DNA of 64,000 nt from Bacillota bacterium (GCA_023391695.1 JAEWAK010000025.1:54784-118783); one strand, 5' to 3'. Counted from the first letter of the stretch, positions 43,721 to 53,424 are shown. Program-made: numbers and translations. The notes: generated from the letters alone by a model not told the origin.

Positions 43721-45163
43721 CTAAGCAATATAATTGATTGGTATCCGGACGGTAAAAGTTGTTCCTTCGTTTTCCTTACTGTACACCTTAATGGCACCTT
43801 TATGCATATGGATCGCATTTTTGGTTATGGATAAACCAAGTCCTGTGCCGCCAGTACCTCTTGAACGGGCTTTATCCACACGGTAAAAACGGTCAAAAAT
43901 AAAATCCTGGGCTTCTTCCGGGATACCGATTCCGGAATCTGCCACCTTGACATAAAAATATTTGTGGTCTGCATTCAGGGACACCCTGACCCATCCGTCT
44001 TCCACGTTATATTTAATTGCATTTTCAATTAAATTAGAAATTGCCAGGGAAAATTTAACCTCATCCACTTCCGCAATAACCGGACGGAAGCTTTCATAAA
44101 TTAATTCAATATTATTTTTCTTGGCAATGGGACGCAGCCGCTTTAAGACCAGCTCCACCAGGTCATTGATCTTAATGGACGTAATATTCATTTCGCTGGC
44201 GGTTTTATCTAATTTAACAAGGGATAATAAATCGGTAATAATTTTATTTTCCCTCTCGATTTCATCCGTAATATCGACTAAAAATTCCCGGTACAGTTCC
44301 GGAGGTACATTTTCCTGCATGATCAGGGAATCCGCCAGCACTTTAATGGAAGTAATGGGCGTTTTCAGTTCGTGGGATACGTTGGAAACAAATTCCTGCC
44401 TGGATCTCTCCAGGTTTTTAATACGTAAAAGCATCTGGTTTAGGGAATTCGATATTTGTCTTACTTCATAAAATCCATCCACTTTAACCTGTTCATCCAT
44501 GTACCCTTCTGTCAAATGGCCGATGGCTTTCTTTAAATTATTAAAGGGCTTGGTAAACACACCGGAATAAAAAAATGCATAAACAAATATCAGTATAGCC
44601 GTGGTCAGAAACAGGACGGATGCTTTCTGGGACATTAAAGACGATATGGCATGGATATTTCTGGTAGAAAAGTTCAATAAAAGAACACCCACTATCTCTT
44701 TGGTGGTATTATGAGTGATCGGTACGGTCATCTCGATATAATTATCTTGCTTATCCTGATAAACACTGTTTTCTCCCCGAAGGCATTTTATTACATCTTC
44801 TGAAATAATTGTGTTACCATCTTCAATTCCGTAAGTATCTTTTAAAATATTTAATTTACTGTCAATGACTAAAATCCTGCCGTCGTAAATACTTGAAACC
44901 CTGGTTACCTCCGTATTGACCTCTTCAATGGTAGGGTCGCTGAAATAACCGGAGGTAAGCAGAAGGTTTGCCAAAGAATTACCCTGGCTCTGCAATTCGT
45001 TCTTCCTCTGGTCCAAAGCTGTTGTATTATAGGTATTGACCAATTCCCAGGTAAAAAACAGAATCGGTAAAATACCAATTAAGAAGAGTGCAAATAAGGC
45101 ATGCACTCTCATACTCGTCAAAAACCATAATTTTGATTTAATCTTGGAAAAAATAGCCAACAC
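43721..45163 (-). CDS. Sensor histidine kinase (WalK/PhoR-like)
   Basis: About 480 residues: cytosolic start FSKIKSKLWFL, membrane helix ALFALFLIGILPILFFTW, an extracytoplasmic sensor of about 130 residues, second helix SVLFLTTAILIFVYAFFYSG, HAMP, HisKA with phospho-acceptor His264 (FVSNVSHELKTPITSIK), and HATPase (NLIENAIKYN, DSGIGIP, GTGLGLSI). The start is uncertain: a GTG at 45163 keeps the conserved cytosolic lead-in and overlaps the regulator gene by 26 bases, while ATG 45112 would begin at the helix. It pairs with the response regulator just upstream. Confidence 0.9.
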   Translation of the reverse strand: MLAIFSKIKSKLWFLTSMRVHALFALFLIGILPILFFTWELVNTYNTTALDQRKNELQSQGNSLANLLLTSGYFSDPTIEEVNTEVTRVSSIYDGRILVIDSKLNILKDTYGIEDGNTIISEDVIKCLRGENSVYQDKQDNYIEMTVPITHNTTKEIVGVLLLNFSTRNIHAISSLMSQKASVLFLTTAILIFVYAFFYSGVFTKPFNNLKKAIGHLTEGYMDEQVKVDGFYEVRQISNSLNQMLLRIKNLERSRQEFVSNVSHELKTPITSIKVLADSLIMQENVPPELYREFLVDITDEIERENKIITDLLSLVKLDKTASEMNITSIKINDLVELVLKRLRPIAKKNNIELIYESFRPVIAEVDEVKFSLAISNLIENAIKYNVEDGWVRVSLNADHKYFYVKVADSGIGIPEEAQDFIFDRFYRVDKARSRGTGGTGLGLSITKNAIHMHKGAIKVYSKENEGTTFTVRIPINYIA

Positions 45164-45830
45164 CCCATTTTGTATGTATATATTTTGGCTCACTTGGATT
45201 ATCTTCAATCTTTTCACGTAATCTGCGAATGTGTACGTCAACAGTCCTTACATCACCAGGATAATCATATCCCCATACAATATTGAGTAAATTTTCACGG
45301 CTATATACTTTATTGGGATTGAATATTAGTAACTCAAGTAAATCAAATTCCTTCGCTGTTAAATTAACTTCTTTATTATTCACATAAACACGCCTGCTTT
45401 CGCAGTCGATTTTAAGATCCTCGAACTTTATGACTTTCGCCTGGCTGTCGGAAGACTTCTTGGCACTTCTGCGTATAATAGCCTTAATGCGCGCTTTTAC
45501 TTCCAGAATATTAAAGGGTTTTGTGATATAATCATCGGCACCGTATTCCAGGCCTAAAATTTTATCCATGTCATCGCCTTTGGCAGTTAACATAATTATC
45601 GGCATATTTGAGAATTCACGGATCTGCTGGCATACTTCAAAACCGGTAATCTTCGGAAGCATTACGTCCAATAATACTACGTCATATTCTTTTTTTCTGG
45701 CTGCTTCCAATGCTTCTTCCCCATCATATGCACAGTCAACTTCCATACCATCCTGTTCCAGACTGAAACGGATCCCCTTTACAATTAATTTTTCATCGTC
45801 AACAACGAGTACTTTTTTTCCCACATTCAT
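45138..45830 (-). CDS. OmpR/PhoB-family response regulator
   Basis: A 230-residue regulator with receiver domain (VLVVDDEKLIVKGIRF, phospho-acceptor in VVLLDVMLPKITG, Lys in DYITKPFN) and C-terminal winged helix (VNLTAKEFDLLELLIFNPN; VRTVDVHIRRLREKIEDNP). The ATG at 45830 has AGGA six bases upstream; a GTG one codon earlier is less likely. It starts 46 bp after comEA and overlaps the kinase gene, forming a cognate pair. Confidence 0.94.
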   Translation of the reverse strand: MNVGKKVLVVDDEKLIVKGIRFSLEQDGMEVDCAYDGEEALEAARKKEYDVVLLDVMLPKITGFEVCQQIREFSNMPIIMLTAKGDDMDKILGLEYGADDYITKPFNILEVKARIKAIIRRSAKKSSDSQAKVIKFEDLKIDCESRRVYVNNKEVNLTAKEFDLLELLIFNPNKVYSRENLLNIVWGYDYPGDVRTVDVHIRRLREKIEDNPSEPKYIHTKWGVGYFFQD

Positions 45831-45876
45831 CACCCATCCTAATTTTCCTAAGTCGATTCCCTGATAACGGAACCAC

Positions 45877-46659
45877 TTAATTTACTGTAATCTTGTCACT
45901 AATCTTATTAAAAACAGAATCTTTAATTCCGTTAATATTCATAATTTCTTCTACGGTTTTAAAACCGCCGTGTTCTTCTCTGTAAGCTAGGATACTTTCC
46001 GCCTTAGCTTCCCCAATGCCGGTTAAAGTCATCAGTTCTTCCGCCGATGCTTTGTTAATATTGATTTTTCCCGGGTTTTGAGTATTCCCTGCAGAATCTG
46101 CATTATCCCCGGCAGTACTTAAGGAACTGCTTTTGTCCTCAGTAAAGCTGTCAGGAAGAATACCTTCCACTTCATCCTTAGTGGGAATATAAACCTGTTC
46201 TCCATCCACAACCACAGCAGCTTGATTGACATAATCACCGGCTGCAGCTTTCGTCAGTCCGCCGGCCAGCTTAAGTACCTCCACCAGCCTGGTGTCCTTC
46301 AGTACTTTATAAACATCAGGATTTTTAACTGCACCGCAAAGGTGTACATAGATGTATTGCGGTGAATCTGCGGAATCCATGTCTGTACTCTGAACTGCCG
46401 TATCTTTCTTTAACTCATTTCCTTTGTCCGAATCACCTGGCATATTCGTTTCTTCCGTAACGCCTGCACCATCCTGCTTTGTCTGTAAAGGACCACTTCC
46501 CTGGTCTCTGACCGCATCATCGGTTTCCTGATTTGCTGTCCCATCCTGCAAAGTTATGGAAGTATCCGGTTCTTTAATACCTCTGCAGCTGTAGAAAACA
46601 CCGGCTAAGAGTATAAATGCAAGTATTAGACCGGCTTTTAGCAGATTTCTTTTTTCCAT
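45877..46659 (-). CDS. comEA: Competence DNA-binding protein ComEA
   Basis: A 260-residue membrane-anchored protein: N-terminal helix LLKAGLILAFILLAGVFY (with a cysteine behind it), a long acidic Asp/Thr/Gln-rich linker (about residues 30-105), an SLBB domain (YIYVHLCGAVKNPDVYKV; LVEVLKLAGGLTKAAAGDYV) and a C-terminal double helix-hairpin-helix (INKASAEELMTLTGIGEAKA). ComEA binds double-stranded DNA at the cell surface and feeds it to ComEC. The linker is longer than in Bacillus. It is the first gene of an apparent operon ending with comEC. No promoter could be assigned with confidence in 46660-46897. Confidence 0.93.
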   Translation of the reverse strand: MEKRNLLKAGLILAFILLAGVFYSCRGIKEPDTSITLQDGTANQETDDAVRDQGSGPLQTKQDGAGVTEETNMPGDSDKGNELKKDTAVQSTDMDSADSPQYIYVHLCGAVKNPDVYKVLKDTRLVEVLKLAGGLTKAAAGDYVNQAAVVVDGEQVYIPTKDEVEGILPDSFTEDKSSSLSTAGDNADSAGNTQNPGKININKASAEELMTLTGIGEAKAESILAYREEHGGFKTVEEIMNINGIKDSVFNKISDKITVN

Positions 46660-46897
46660 AAATTTTTCCTTTCTTATTCACCCGCATGTTTTTAAAGACA
46701 GCTTATCACGCTGCCCGGCTGCATACGGTTTTATAAAAAAGGCCTTATCGATATCGTATCCTCAATACTTTATTGCATAATAACATTCTACCTAATAAAT
46801 TGTATGATTACAATAGGTATTTCGAAAGATTTTAAAATGTAAGAAAATCTTAAAAAAGCTAGTGTGCTGAGTTCATCAAAATTTATGCAATGCAGAA

Positions 46898-47332
46898 CTA
46901 ATCCCATTTAAAGGTAATTATACCGCCGATTACCAGTGCAACACCAATTAATTTACGCCACTCGAATTTCACCTGTTCCACTCCGAATATCCCCAGAAGT
47001 TCGATTACATATGCCACGATTAACTGGGCGGTCACAATTAACATAATGGCCCTTGCAGGTCCCAAGGAATCAACACTTTTTATAACCGTATAAGTAATAA
47101 ATGCACCGATAGCCCCTCCCAGCAGCATATATTTATTGTCGACCTTTAATACTGCACCAAAACTGCTTTCCCGTCCGGTAATAAACCAGGCGCCCAGGCA
47201 TACCAAAAATGCCGTAAATTGTACAAAGCCAGCGGATACCCATATACTGGTTTCTTTTGTCACTCCTGTATTAAATACCCCTTGGATACTCATTAATGCA
47301 CCTGATATGATTGCAATAATCCATCCCGTCAT
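46898..47332 (-). CDS. DMT-superfamily transporter, YdcZ/DUF606 type
   Basis: A 144-residue membrane protein with five hydrophobic helices, beginning GWIIAIISGALMSIQGVFN, with LGGAIGAFITYTVIKSV and ARAIMLIVTAQLIVAYVIE in the middle. This matches the half-size EamA/DUF606 family that usually works as a dimer; the substrate is unknown. ATG 47332 is chosen because GGAAGG lies eight bases upstream, whereas a GTG three codons earlier would touch that site. It is monocistronic. The 314-bp gap downstream of argD (47333-47570) shows no further gene. Confidence 0.85.
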   Translation of the reverse strand: MTGWIIAIISGALMSIQGVFNTGVTKETSIWVSAGFVQFTAFLVCLGAWFITGRESSFGAVLKVDNKYMLLGGAIGAFITYTVIKSVDSLGPARAIMLIVTAQLIVAYVIELLGIFGVEQVKFEWRKLIGVALVIGGIITFKWD

Positions 47333-47570
47333 AATAATCACCTTCCTTTAAATAGTACGGCTGCTCATAATATCCAAATCCGCCTATTATATTTTTGCCA
47401 AATCCATGGAAGGATATTCATTCTGAAGTAATAACAAGTTATCTTTATTTATCTGGAAATAAAAGTCCGGCTTCCCAAACTCTGGCCCTAAACCCGGCCA
47501 AGCCGGCAATTTCATCGTGTGTGGTACCTCTGGTCTTCTTTTTATCTCACAGTAAATCATTTCTATAAAA

Positions 47571-47630
47571 TAAAAAGACTGGATGCAGCAAAAGAAGACT
47601 CAAAAGTTACATCTTTTTTACACCCAATCC
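47571..47630 (-). terminator. Terminator of the argCJBD operon
   Basis: Minus strand GGATTGGGTGTA (47630-47619) pairs fully with TGCATCCAGTCT (47587-47576), using four G-U pairs, and is followed by TTTTATTTTA. It starts about 16 bases after the argD stop. Confidence 0.7.
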
Positions 47631-47646
47631 TTTCATCAATATTTCA

Positions 47647-48858
47647 TCAGCCCATTTCATGCATTTTAGGGTGTGTCTGAAATAAACTTTCCAGAATACC
47701 AGTCATCTCATCCACGTGCTCCTTTGATATAACCAAAGGCGGTACAAACCGGATGACATTGGCTCCCGCTGTTATAAGGATCAGTCCCTTATCCATGGCT
47801 TTTAAGATGTAATCTTTTACCGGTCCCTTAAATTCCAGTGCCTGCATCAAGCCTTTGCCTCTACGTTCAAGGATAAAATCATACTTTTCTGCCAGTTCAT
47901 CCAGCTTCTTTTCAAGATAGACAGCTATTTCATTTACATGGGCCAGCACCTGTTCCGATTCAAATAAATCAAATACTTTACTGACAGCGGCCGTTGCAAA
48001 GGGATTTCCGCCATAAGTGGTACCGTGGTCACCCGGTTCAAAGGCAGCCGCCACTTTTTCCGTTGCGGCAAAGGCACCGACGGGTACTCCGCAGCCCAGA
48101 GCCTTTGCACAGGTAATTATGTCCGGTTTTACGCCGTATCCCTGATAAGCAAACATGGTTCCGGTTCTTCCCATGCCGCACTGGATCTCATCAAATATTA
48201 ACAGAATGTCCTTTTCATCACACAATTTTCTCAAAGCTTCCAGGAATTTATTTTCCGCCGGATATAAACCGCCTTCTCCCTGTATCGGTTCCACTATGAT
48301 GGCACAGGTTTTATCATTCATTTTTGCCTTTACACTTTCCAGATCATTAAAATCGGCAAATACGGCTCCTCCGATCAAAGGTTCAAAGGCTTCGCGGTAT
48401 TTCGGCTGCCCGGTAATGGACAATGCCCCCATGCTTCTTCCATGGAACGAATGGTTCATGGATATGATCTCACTTCCTGCCTGGTGCTTTTTATTAAAAT
48501 AATATTTCCTTGCAAGCTTTACTGCCCCTTCAATTGCTTCCGTACCACTGTTGGTAAAAAATACACGGTCCATTCCGGAGGCCTTGATCAGCTTCCCGGC
48601 CGCTTCGGTAGTGGGTACATTGTAGTAATAATTTGAAGTATGTAAGATCTTGTCGATCTGGTTCTTTAATGCGTCGTTATATTCCCTGTTGCCGTAGCCT
48701 AAGGCAAATACTGCAATACCCGCTGCAAAATCCAGGTATTTTCTGCCGTTGATGTCGTACAGATAGACGCCTTCCCCTCTGTCCAGTACGAGTTGATACC
48801 TGCTGTAAGTGTGCATCAGAACCTGTTCCGCTTTTTCAATAAATTCCTGGGTTTCCAT
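47647..48858 (-). CDS. argD: Acetylornithine aminotransferase
   Basis: A 403-residue class III PLP aminotransferase that makes N-acetylornithine from N-acetylglutamate semialdehyde. Motifs: FAAGIAVFALGYGN, NYYYNVPTTEAAGKL, FFTNSGTEAIEGAVKLAR, FDEIQCGMGRTG and the PLP lysine in ITCAKALGCGVPVGAF. AAGGAGG lies seven bases before the ATG and the gap to argB is 12 bp. It is last in the argCJBD operon. Confidence 0.95.
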   Translation of the reverse strand: METQEFIEKAEQVLMHTYSRYQLVLDRGEGVYLYDINGRKYLDFAAGIAVFALGYGNREYNDALKNQIDKILHTSNYYYNVPTTEAAGKLIKASGMDRVFFTNSGTEAIEGAVKLARKYYFNKKHQAGSEIISMNHSFHGRSMGALSITGQPKYREAFEPLIGGAVFADFNDLESVKAKMNDKTCAIIVEPIQGEGGLYPAENKFLEALRKLCDEKDILLIFDEIQCGMGRTGTMFAYQGYGVKPDIITCAKALGCGVPVGAFAATEKVAAAFEPGDHGTTYGGNPFATAAVSKVFDLFESEQVLAHVNEIAVYLEKKLDELAEKYDFILERRGKGLMQALEFKGPVKDYILKAMDKGLILITAGANVIRFVPPLVISKEHVDEMTGILESLFQTHPKMHEMG

Positions 48859-48870
48859 GTGTATTCCTCC

Positions 48871-49782
48871 TTACTTCCCCGAGGGGAGCTTTTCATGTTC
48901 AAATAAAATACTTTCATTATTGAGTATTGCCGTTCCGATGCCGCGATTGGTAAAAAACTCAAGAAGCAGACAGTGCTCCATTCTGCCGTCCAGAATATGA
49001 ACTCTCGACACCCCGTTCCGGACTGCGTCAATGCAGTTCTTTAATTTAGGAAGCATTCCGCCGCCGATAAATCCGTTGCCAATTAACTCATCTGCCTTAT
49101 CCAGAGTGAGCACGGATATTAACGTATCCTTATCCTCCGGGTCCGTATATACCCCTTCAATATCCGTTAAAAAAGCCAGCTTCTCGGCACCTATGGCCGT
49201 TGCCACCGCACAGGCGGCATCGTCCGCATTGATATTATAAGCACGGAAATTTTCATCCAGGCCAATGGGTGCAATAATGGGAATAAAATTATTATCAATC
49301 AGGGTGTTAATCAAGTCTGCATTTACCTCTGTTACACTTCCTACATAACCGATGTCCTGGCCATTTACCAATTTCTTCTCAACCTTAAGGGTGGCACCGT
49401 CCTTGCCGCTGATCCCGACTGCCTTAACACCTAATTTCTCAATCATCTGGACCAGTCCTTTATTTACCTTGCCTAATACCATTTCAGCAACTTCCATGGT
49501 CTGTTCGTCGGTTACCCTTAAACCTTCTACAAATTTGGATTCATGGCCTAACAGGCTGACCCATTTACTGATTTCCTTGCCGCCGCCATGTACTATGATC
49601 GGCTGCATGCCTACCAGTTTTAACAGTGCCACATCCTTAATTACATTTAACTGGAGATTTTCATCCAACATGGCGCTTCCGCCGTATTTTACAACTACTT
49701 TTTTATTATTGAATTTCTGTATATAGGGCAAAGCTTCAATCAGCGTCTGCGCTTTAATTAAAATCTGTTCCATCTGTTCCAT
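48871..49782 (-). CDS. argB: Acetylglutamate kinase
   Basis: A 303-residue amino acid kinase phosphorylating N-acetylglutamate. Motifs: VVVKYGGSAMLD, PIIVHGGGKEIS, the helix VNKGLVQMIEKLGVKAVGISG (split: GLVQMIEKLGVKAVGISGKD), NADDAACAVATAIGAEKL and FIGGGMLPKL. ATG 49782 follows GGAGG by eight bases; the frame runs 25 codons further without a ribosome site. The N-terminal helix (residues 1-25) is present, which in arginine-sensitive enzymes mediates hexamer formation, so feedback inhibition by arginine is possible. Confidence 0.95.
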   Translation of the reverse strand: MEQMEQILIKAQTLIEALPYIQKFNNKKVVVKYGGSAMLDENLQLNVIKDVALLKLVGMQPIIVHGGGKEISKWVSLLGHESKFVEGLRVTDEQTMEVAEMVLGKVNKGLVQMIEKLGVKAVGISGKDGATLKVEKKLVNGQDIGYVGSVTEVNADLINTLIDNNFIPIIAPIGLDENFRAYNINADDAACAVATAIGAEKLAFLTDIEGVYTDPEDKDTLISVLTLDKADELIGNGFIGGGMLPKLKNCIDAVRNGVSRVHILDGRMEHCLLLEFFTNRGIGTAILNNESILFEHEKLPSGK

Positions 49783-49837
49783 TCTGATGTCCTCCGGGTA
49801 ATTTTTCAAATTCATAAGGCTGTATTTATCTTTATTT

Positions 49838-51058
49838 TTATGAACGGTAATCTGCATTTATTTTTATATAATCAAAGGTCAAATCACAGCCCCAGGCCGT
49901 TGCCGTCCCGTCTCCCATTTTTATGTCGGCAATTGCTTTTATTTCCTTCGCCGATAAAATCTTTGTTGCGGTTTCTTCGCTGTAATTTGTTCCCATTCCA
50001 TTTTCGACCAGTTTTAATCTGCCGTCTGCACTTTCAATATATAAATCCACCTGGTCCGGGTCAAAATCCACTCCGGAATAACCCATGGCACACAGAATTC
50101 TTCCCCAGTTGGCATCATTACCGTATACGGCTGTTTTTACCAGGCTTGAGGTAATAACGGACTTGCTTAATATAACAGCTTCCTCCTTATTTTTTGCTCC
50201 CACCACAACGGTTTCAAATAATTTGGTTGCTCCCTCCCCATCTGCTGCCATTTTCTTAGCCAGGTCAGTGGTTACCATATTTAAAGCTTTGCAGAAATTA
50301 TGGTAATCTTCATTTTTCTCCGTTATCTCTGCATTGCCGGCCAGGCCGTTTGCCAATATAATCAGGGAATCATTGGTAGAGGTGTCACGGTCTACGGATA
50401 TCATATTAAAGGTATCTTTTACATCCCTGCTGATTGCTTCCTGCAATAAACCCTTGCTGATGGCAACGTCTGTCGTTATAACGCCCAACATGGTTGCCAT
50501 ATTGGGATGTATCATGCCGGAGCCCTTTGCCATTCCGCCGACCGTAACCGTCTTGCCGTCTGCCAGGAAAGAAACGGCAAATTCCTTTGAATAAGTATCG
50601 GTAGTCATAATTGCTTCTGCTGCCATTAGACCGGCATTGATGCTATCCTCCAGGGCTTCTGCCAAAAGTCCGGCACCTTCCTTTATTACGTCAATGGGAA
50701 GCTGCTTACCGATTACTCCGGTTGAGGCTGTCAGCACCGCATTGGTTGGAATCCCAAGGCTTCCCGCCACAGCTTCTGCCATCTTATAATTATTCTCATC
50801 ACCGAGTGCACCGGTACAGGCATTGGCTACCCCGCTGTTTAATACCACCGCCTGGGCGGTTTCATATTCATTTATAATTTTTATATCCCACTTAACCGGA
50901 GCCGCCTTTACTACATTTGTAGTAAAAGTACCTGCTGCTTTTGCAGGAAGAGTGCTGTATACCAAAGCCATATCTTTTCTATTCTTCTTTATGCCGGCAT
51001 ATAATCCGGCTGCTTTATATCCTTTTGCTGCGGTTACCCCGCCCTTCATGATTTCCAT
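49838..51058 (-). CDS. argJ: Bifunctional ornithine/glutamate N-acetyltransferase
   Basis: A 406-residue ArgJ, which transfers the acetyl group from N-acetylornithine to glutamate, so the pathway is cyclic. The self-cleavage and catalytic Thr189 is in KGSGMIHPNMATML; the N-terminal GGVTAAKGYKAAG and the C-terminal NADYRS ending are typical. Whether it also uses acetyl-CoA cannot be told. GGAGG lies seven bases before the ATG. A 180-bp gap with two hairpins separates it from argC. Confidence 0.96.
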   Translation of the reverse strand: MEIMKGGVTAAKGYKAAGLYAGIKKNRKDMALVYSTLPAKAAGTFTTNVVKAAPVKWDIKIINEYETAQAVVLNSGVANACTGALGDENNYKMAEAVAGSLGIPTNAVLTASTGVIGKQLPIDVIKEGAGLLAEALEDSINAGLMAAEAIMTTDTYSKEFAVSFLADGKTVTVGGMAKGSGMIHPNMATMLGVITTDVAISKGLLQEAISRDVKDTFNMISVDRDTSTNDSLIILANGLAGNAEITEKNEDYHNFCKALNMVTTDLAKKMAADGEGATKLFETVVVGAKNKEEAVILSKSVITSSLVKTAVYGNDANWGRILCAMGYSGVDFDPDQVDLYIESADGRLKLVENGMGTNYSEETATKILSAKEIKAIADIKMGDGTATAWGCDLTFDYIKINADYRS

Positions 51059-51137
51059 GCTGTATCCTCCTGTCTCCGGGCAATCAGGTCCATCCCTTCC
51101 GATTGTTTCGGAGTTTCTGAATAGAATTTATATTTGG

Positions 51138-51164
51138 GCGTTATTAACTGAGAAAAAATAACGC
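51138..51164 (-). other. Hairpin in the argC-argJ gap
   Basis: GCGTTATT and AATAACGC are perfect inverse complements with an 11-base loop. A second small stem (TCCGA/TCGGA near 51097-51111) lies closer to argJ. Neither has a T-run; they may balance expression within the operon. Confidence 0.5.
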
Positions 51165-51238
51165 ATATTTATTACTTTTTTAAGTATTTCATTTAAAGAA
51201 TATTACTTCTTATACTTATTATCACTTCAACTTATTAC

Positions 51239-52279
51239 TTAAGGAAACATGGGAACCGACTGAAGTCCGCTTGCTTCCTTAAGGCCAAACATCAAATTCA
51301 TATTCTGGACCGCCTGGCCTGCGGCTCCTTTTACCAGATTGTCCATGGCACCCATCATAATAATACGGTTGGTCCTGGGATCGATAACAAAATTAACATC
51401 TACAAAATTACTGCCTTCCACCCATCTGGTTTCCGGGCAGACACCTTTCTCCAGGACACGTACAAAGTATTCATCCTTATAATATTTATCATAGACGGCC
51501 TTTACTTCATCATAAGTTACGGCTCTGGTCAGGTTTCCGTAAGCGGTAACCAGGATTCCCCGGTTCATGGGCACCAAATGGGGTGTAAAATTAATTTTTA
51601 TGCTTTCATCCGCCGCATAGGATAACTGTTCTTCGATTTCCGGCGTATGCCTGTGGCTTGCTACTCCGTAAACCTTGATATTTTCATTGACTTCACAGTA
51701 AAGATAACCAAGCTTAGCCGACCTGCCGGCTCCGGAGGTTCCTGATTTGGCATCCACGATAAGGGAATCAGGTTCTATCAGTCCTTCCTTTAAAAGGGGA
51801 TAAACGGATAAGGTGGTACAGGTGGGATAACAGCCGGGATTTGCCACCAATCTGGCTTTTTTAACCTGTTCTCTGTTTAATTCGCATAACCCGTACACGG
51901 CCTCTTGTATAAAATTCGGACTTACATGTTTTATTCCATACCATTCTTCATAAACAGTTACATCCTTGATCCTGAAATCCGCACTTAAATCGATGATTTT
52001 AACCTTGGATAATATTTCATCATTCACCAGGGAAGCACACAGCCCCTGAGGCGTTGCGGTAAATATAACATCCACCTTTTCCGCCAGTTCCTCCATATTA
52101 TCATCCATACAGGTTGCATCCACTAACTGAAACATATTCTGAAAGACTTCATGGTACTTTTTATCAATAAAACTCTTGGAACCGTACCATACAATCTCAA
52201 CATCCCTGTGCTGCAAAAGTAATCTGACTAATTCCTGTCCGGCATAGCCGGTTGAACCAATGATACCTGCTTTTATCAT
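51239..52279 (-). CDS. argC: N-acetyl-gamma-glutamyl-phosphate reductase
   Basis: A 346-residue type 1 ArgC, which reduces acetylglutamyl phosphate with NADPH. N-terminal nucleotide motif GIIGSTGYAGQELVRLLL, catalytic Cys in ANPGCYPTCT, and SGAGRSAKLGYLYCEV. ATG 52279 is used; the frame continues 43 codons upstream, but they cross the promoter-operator (52320-52353). It is the first gene of argCJBD. Confidence 0.95.
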   Translation of the reverse strand: MIKAGIIGSTGYAGQELVRLLLQHRDVEIVWYGSKSFIDKKYHEVFQNMFQLVDATCMDDNMEELAEKVDVIFTATPQGLCASLVNDEILSKVKIIDLSADFRIKDVTVYEEWYGIKHVSPNFIQEAVYGLCELNREQVKKARLVANPGCYPTCTTLSVYPLLKEGLIEPDSLIVDAKSGTSGAGRSAKLGYLYCEVNENIKVYGVASHRHTPEIEEQLSYAADESIKINFTPHLVPMNRGILVTAYGNLTRAVTYDEVKAVYDKYYKDEYFVRVLEKGVCPETRWVEGSNFVDVNFVIDPRTNRIIMMGAMDNLVKGAAGQAVQNMNLMFGLKEASGLQSVPMFP

Positions 52280-52319
52280 CTGCCTGCCTCCGTTCTTTTC
52301 TTTCTTCCTGAAATAATTG

Positions 52320-52353
52320 TTTATAATTATACATCTAGATTGATTATTATGCA
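52320..52353 (-). promoter_or_regulatory. argC promoter overlapping ARG-box-like repeats
   Basis: Minus strand TTGCAT, 17 bp, TATAAT. Two similar 14-mers, TGCATAATAATCAA (52353-52340) and TGTATAATTATAAA (52333-52320), start 20 bp apart and cover both promoter elements, as at argH and argG. The rest of the 307-bp argC/maf gap (52354-52586) shows no gene. Confidence 0.72.
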
Positions 52354-52586
52354 ATAGCCGTTTTTTGATTTTTGAATATTTTTTAATTGATTTTGTAAAT
52401 GTATTCATTTAGGTTTCCTATTTTGTAACTATACAGACGCCATGGTTTTTATTCCCATGTTTTTATTAAACATTGAAACTTCAAAGTTTTGAATCTTTGT
52501 TTACATGAATGTAATATTTTGTTTTTCGACTGCGAAGTTCCTGTTAACTATATAGAAATGATGCTGCCTTAATTTCATATTTTATA

Positions 52587-53210
52587 CTATTTACCGCCGT
52601 TATCCAGTATATCTATGCCTTCTTCCAGCAGTTTGGTATATAGCTTGGCAATGGGAAATCCCACTACATTATAATAATCCCCTTCAATTTTTTCGATATG
52701 GACGGCGAATTTACCCTGTATTCCGTATCCTCCGGCTTTATCAAAAGGTTCACCGGTGGCTATATAGCTGTCTATCTGGCTTCTCTTCATGGGATAGACC
52801 CAGACCTCCGTTTTTTCCGCAAAGTTAATTCTCTTCTCTTCTGCCGCCATTGCCTGAGTCCCGGGCAAAACCCCGGGTTTAATGATAACGGATACACCCG
52901 TATAAACCTGGTGCCGGTTTCCCTGGAGCATTTGGAGCATCGCTTTCGCCTCCGTACCGTTCTTAGGTTTTCCTAAAACCTGTTCGTCAATTGCAACCAT
53001 GGTATCCGCACCTATTATAATTGTATTCCCGCCTGCCCTGCCTGCCACGTCCTGTACCTTTACACCGGCCAGTTCCACAACGATTTCTTCCGGCCTTTCT
53101 TTTGTAATAAGCTCTTCTTTTTCACTGATTTGAACCGTAAAATCAATTCCTGCCTGTTGCAATATCTCTTTTCTTCTGGGTGATCCAGATGCCAATATAA
53201 TTTTATACAT
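52587..53210 (-). CDS. maf: Maf-family nucleoside triphosphate pyrophosphatase
   Basis: A 207-residue Maf/YhdE protein. N-terminal ILASGSPRRKEILQQAG, catalytic ADTMVAID, and the GKPKN and SQIDSYIATGEPFDKAGGYGIQGK motifs (split: SQIDSYIATGEPFDKAGGYG) are intact. It hydrolyses non-canonical or pyrimidine NTPs and is tied to septum formation control in Bacillus. A segment of about 12 residues near position 113-125 (GVLPGTQAMAAEEKR) is a small insertion. A GGAGG-like site precedes the ATG. It lies between the divergent argC operon and argG. Confidence 0.94.
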   Translation of the reverse strand: MYKIILASGSPRRKEILQQAGIDFTVQISEKEELITKERPEEIVVELAGVKVQDVAGRAGGNTIIIGADTMVAIDEQVLGKPKNGTEAKAMLQMLQGNRHQVYTGVSVIIKPGVLPGTQAMAAEEKRINFAEKTEVWVYPMKRSQIDSYIATGEPFDKAGGYGIQGKFAVHIEKIEGDYYNVVGFPIAKLYTKLLEEGIDILDNGGK

Positions 53211-53383
53211 AATAACCTCCGGGTAATAAACTGATCAATTTAATTGGTAACCGTATTAAAAACAAAGCAATTGTACCATTATTATACATTTATGTCCATA
53301 ATTTAACCGTAAAAAACAGGTAACTAAAAACTGTATATTTTCTCATCCAGAAAGACATAAAATGAATATTTTTAAATTTACTA

Positions 53384-53412
53384 TTGCATAAATTAACAAA
53401 ATGTTGTATATT
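53384..53412 (+). promoter_or_regulatory. argG promoter overlapping ARG-box-like repeats
   Basis: TTGCAT (53384-53389), 17 bp, TATATT (53407-53412). The two 14-mers TGCATAAATTAACA and TGTATATTTATAAT start 20 bp apart, as at argC and argH. Confidence 0.7.
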
Positions 53413-53424
53413 TATAATAATTTA

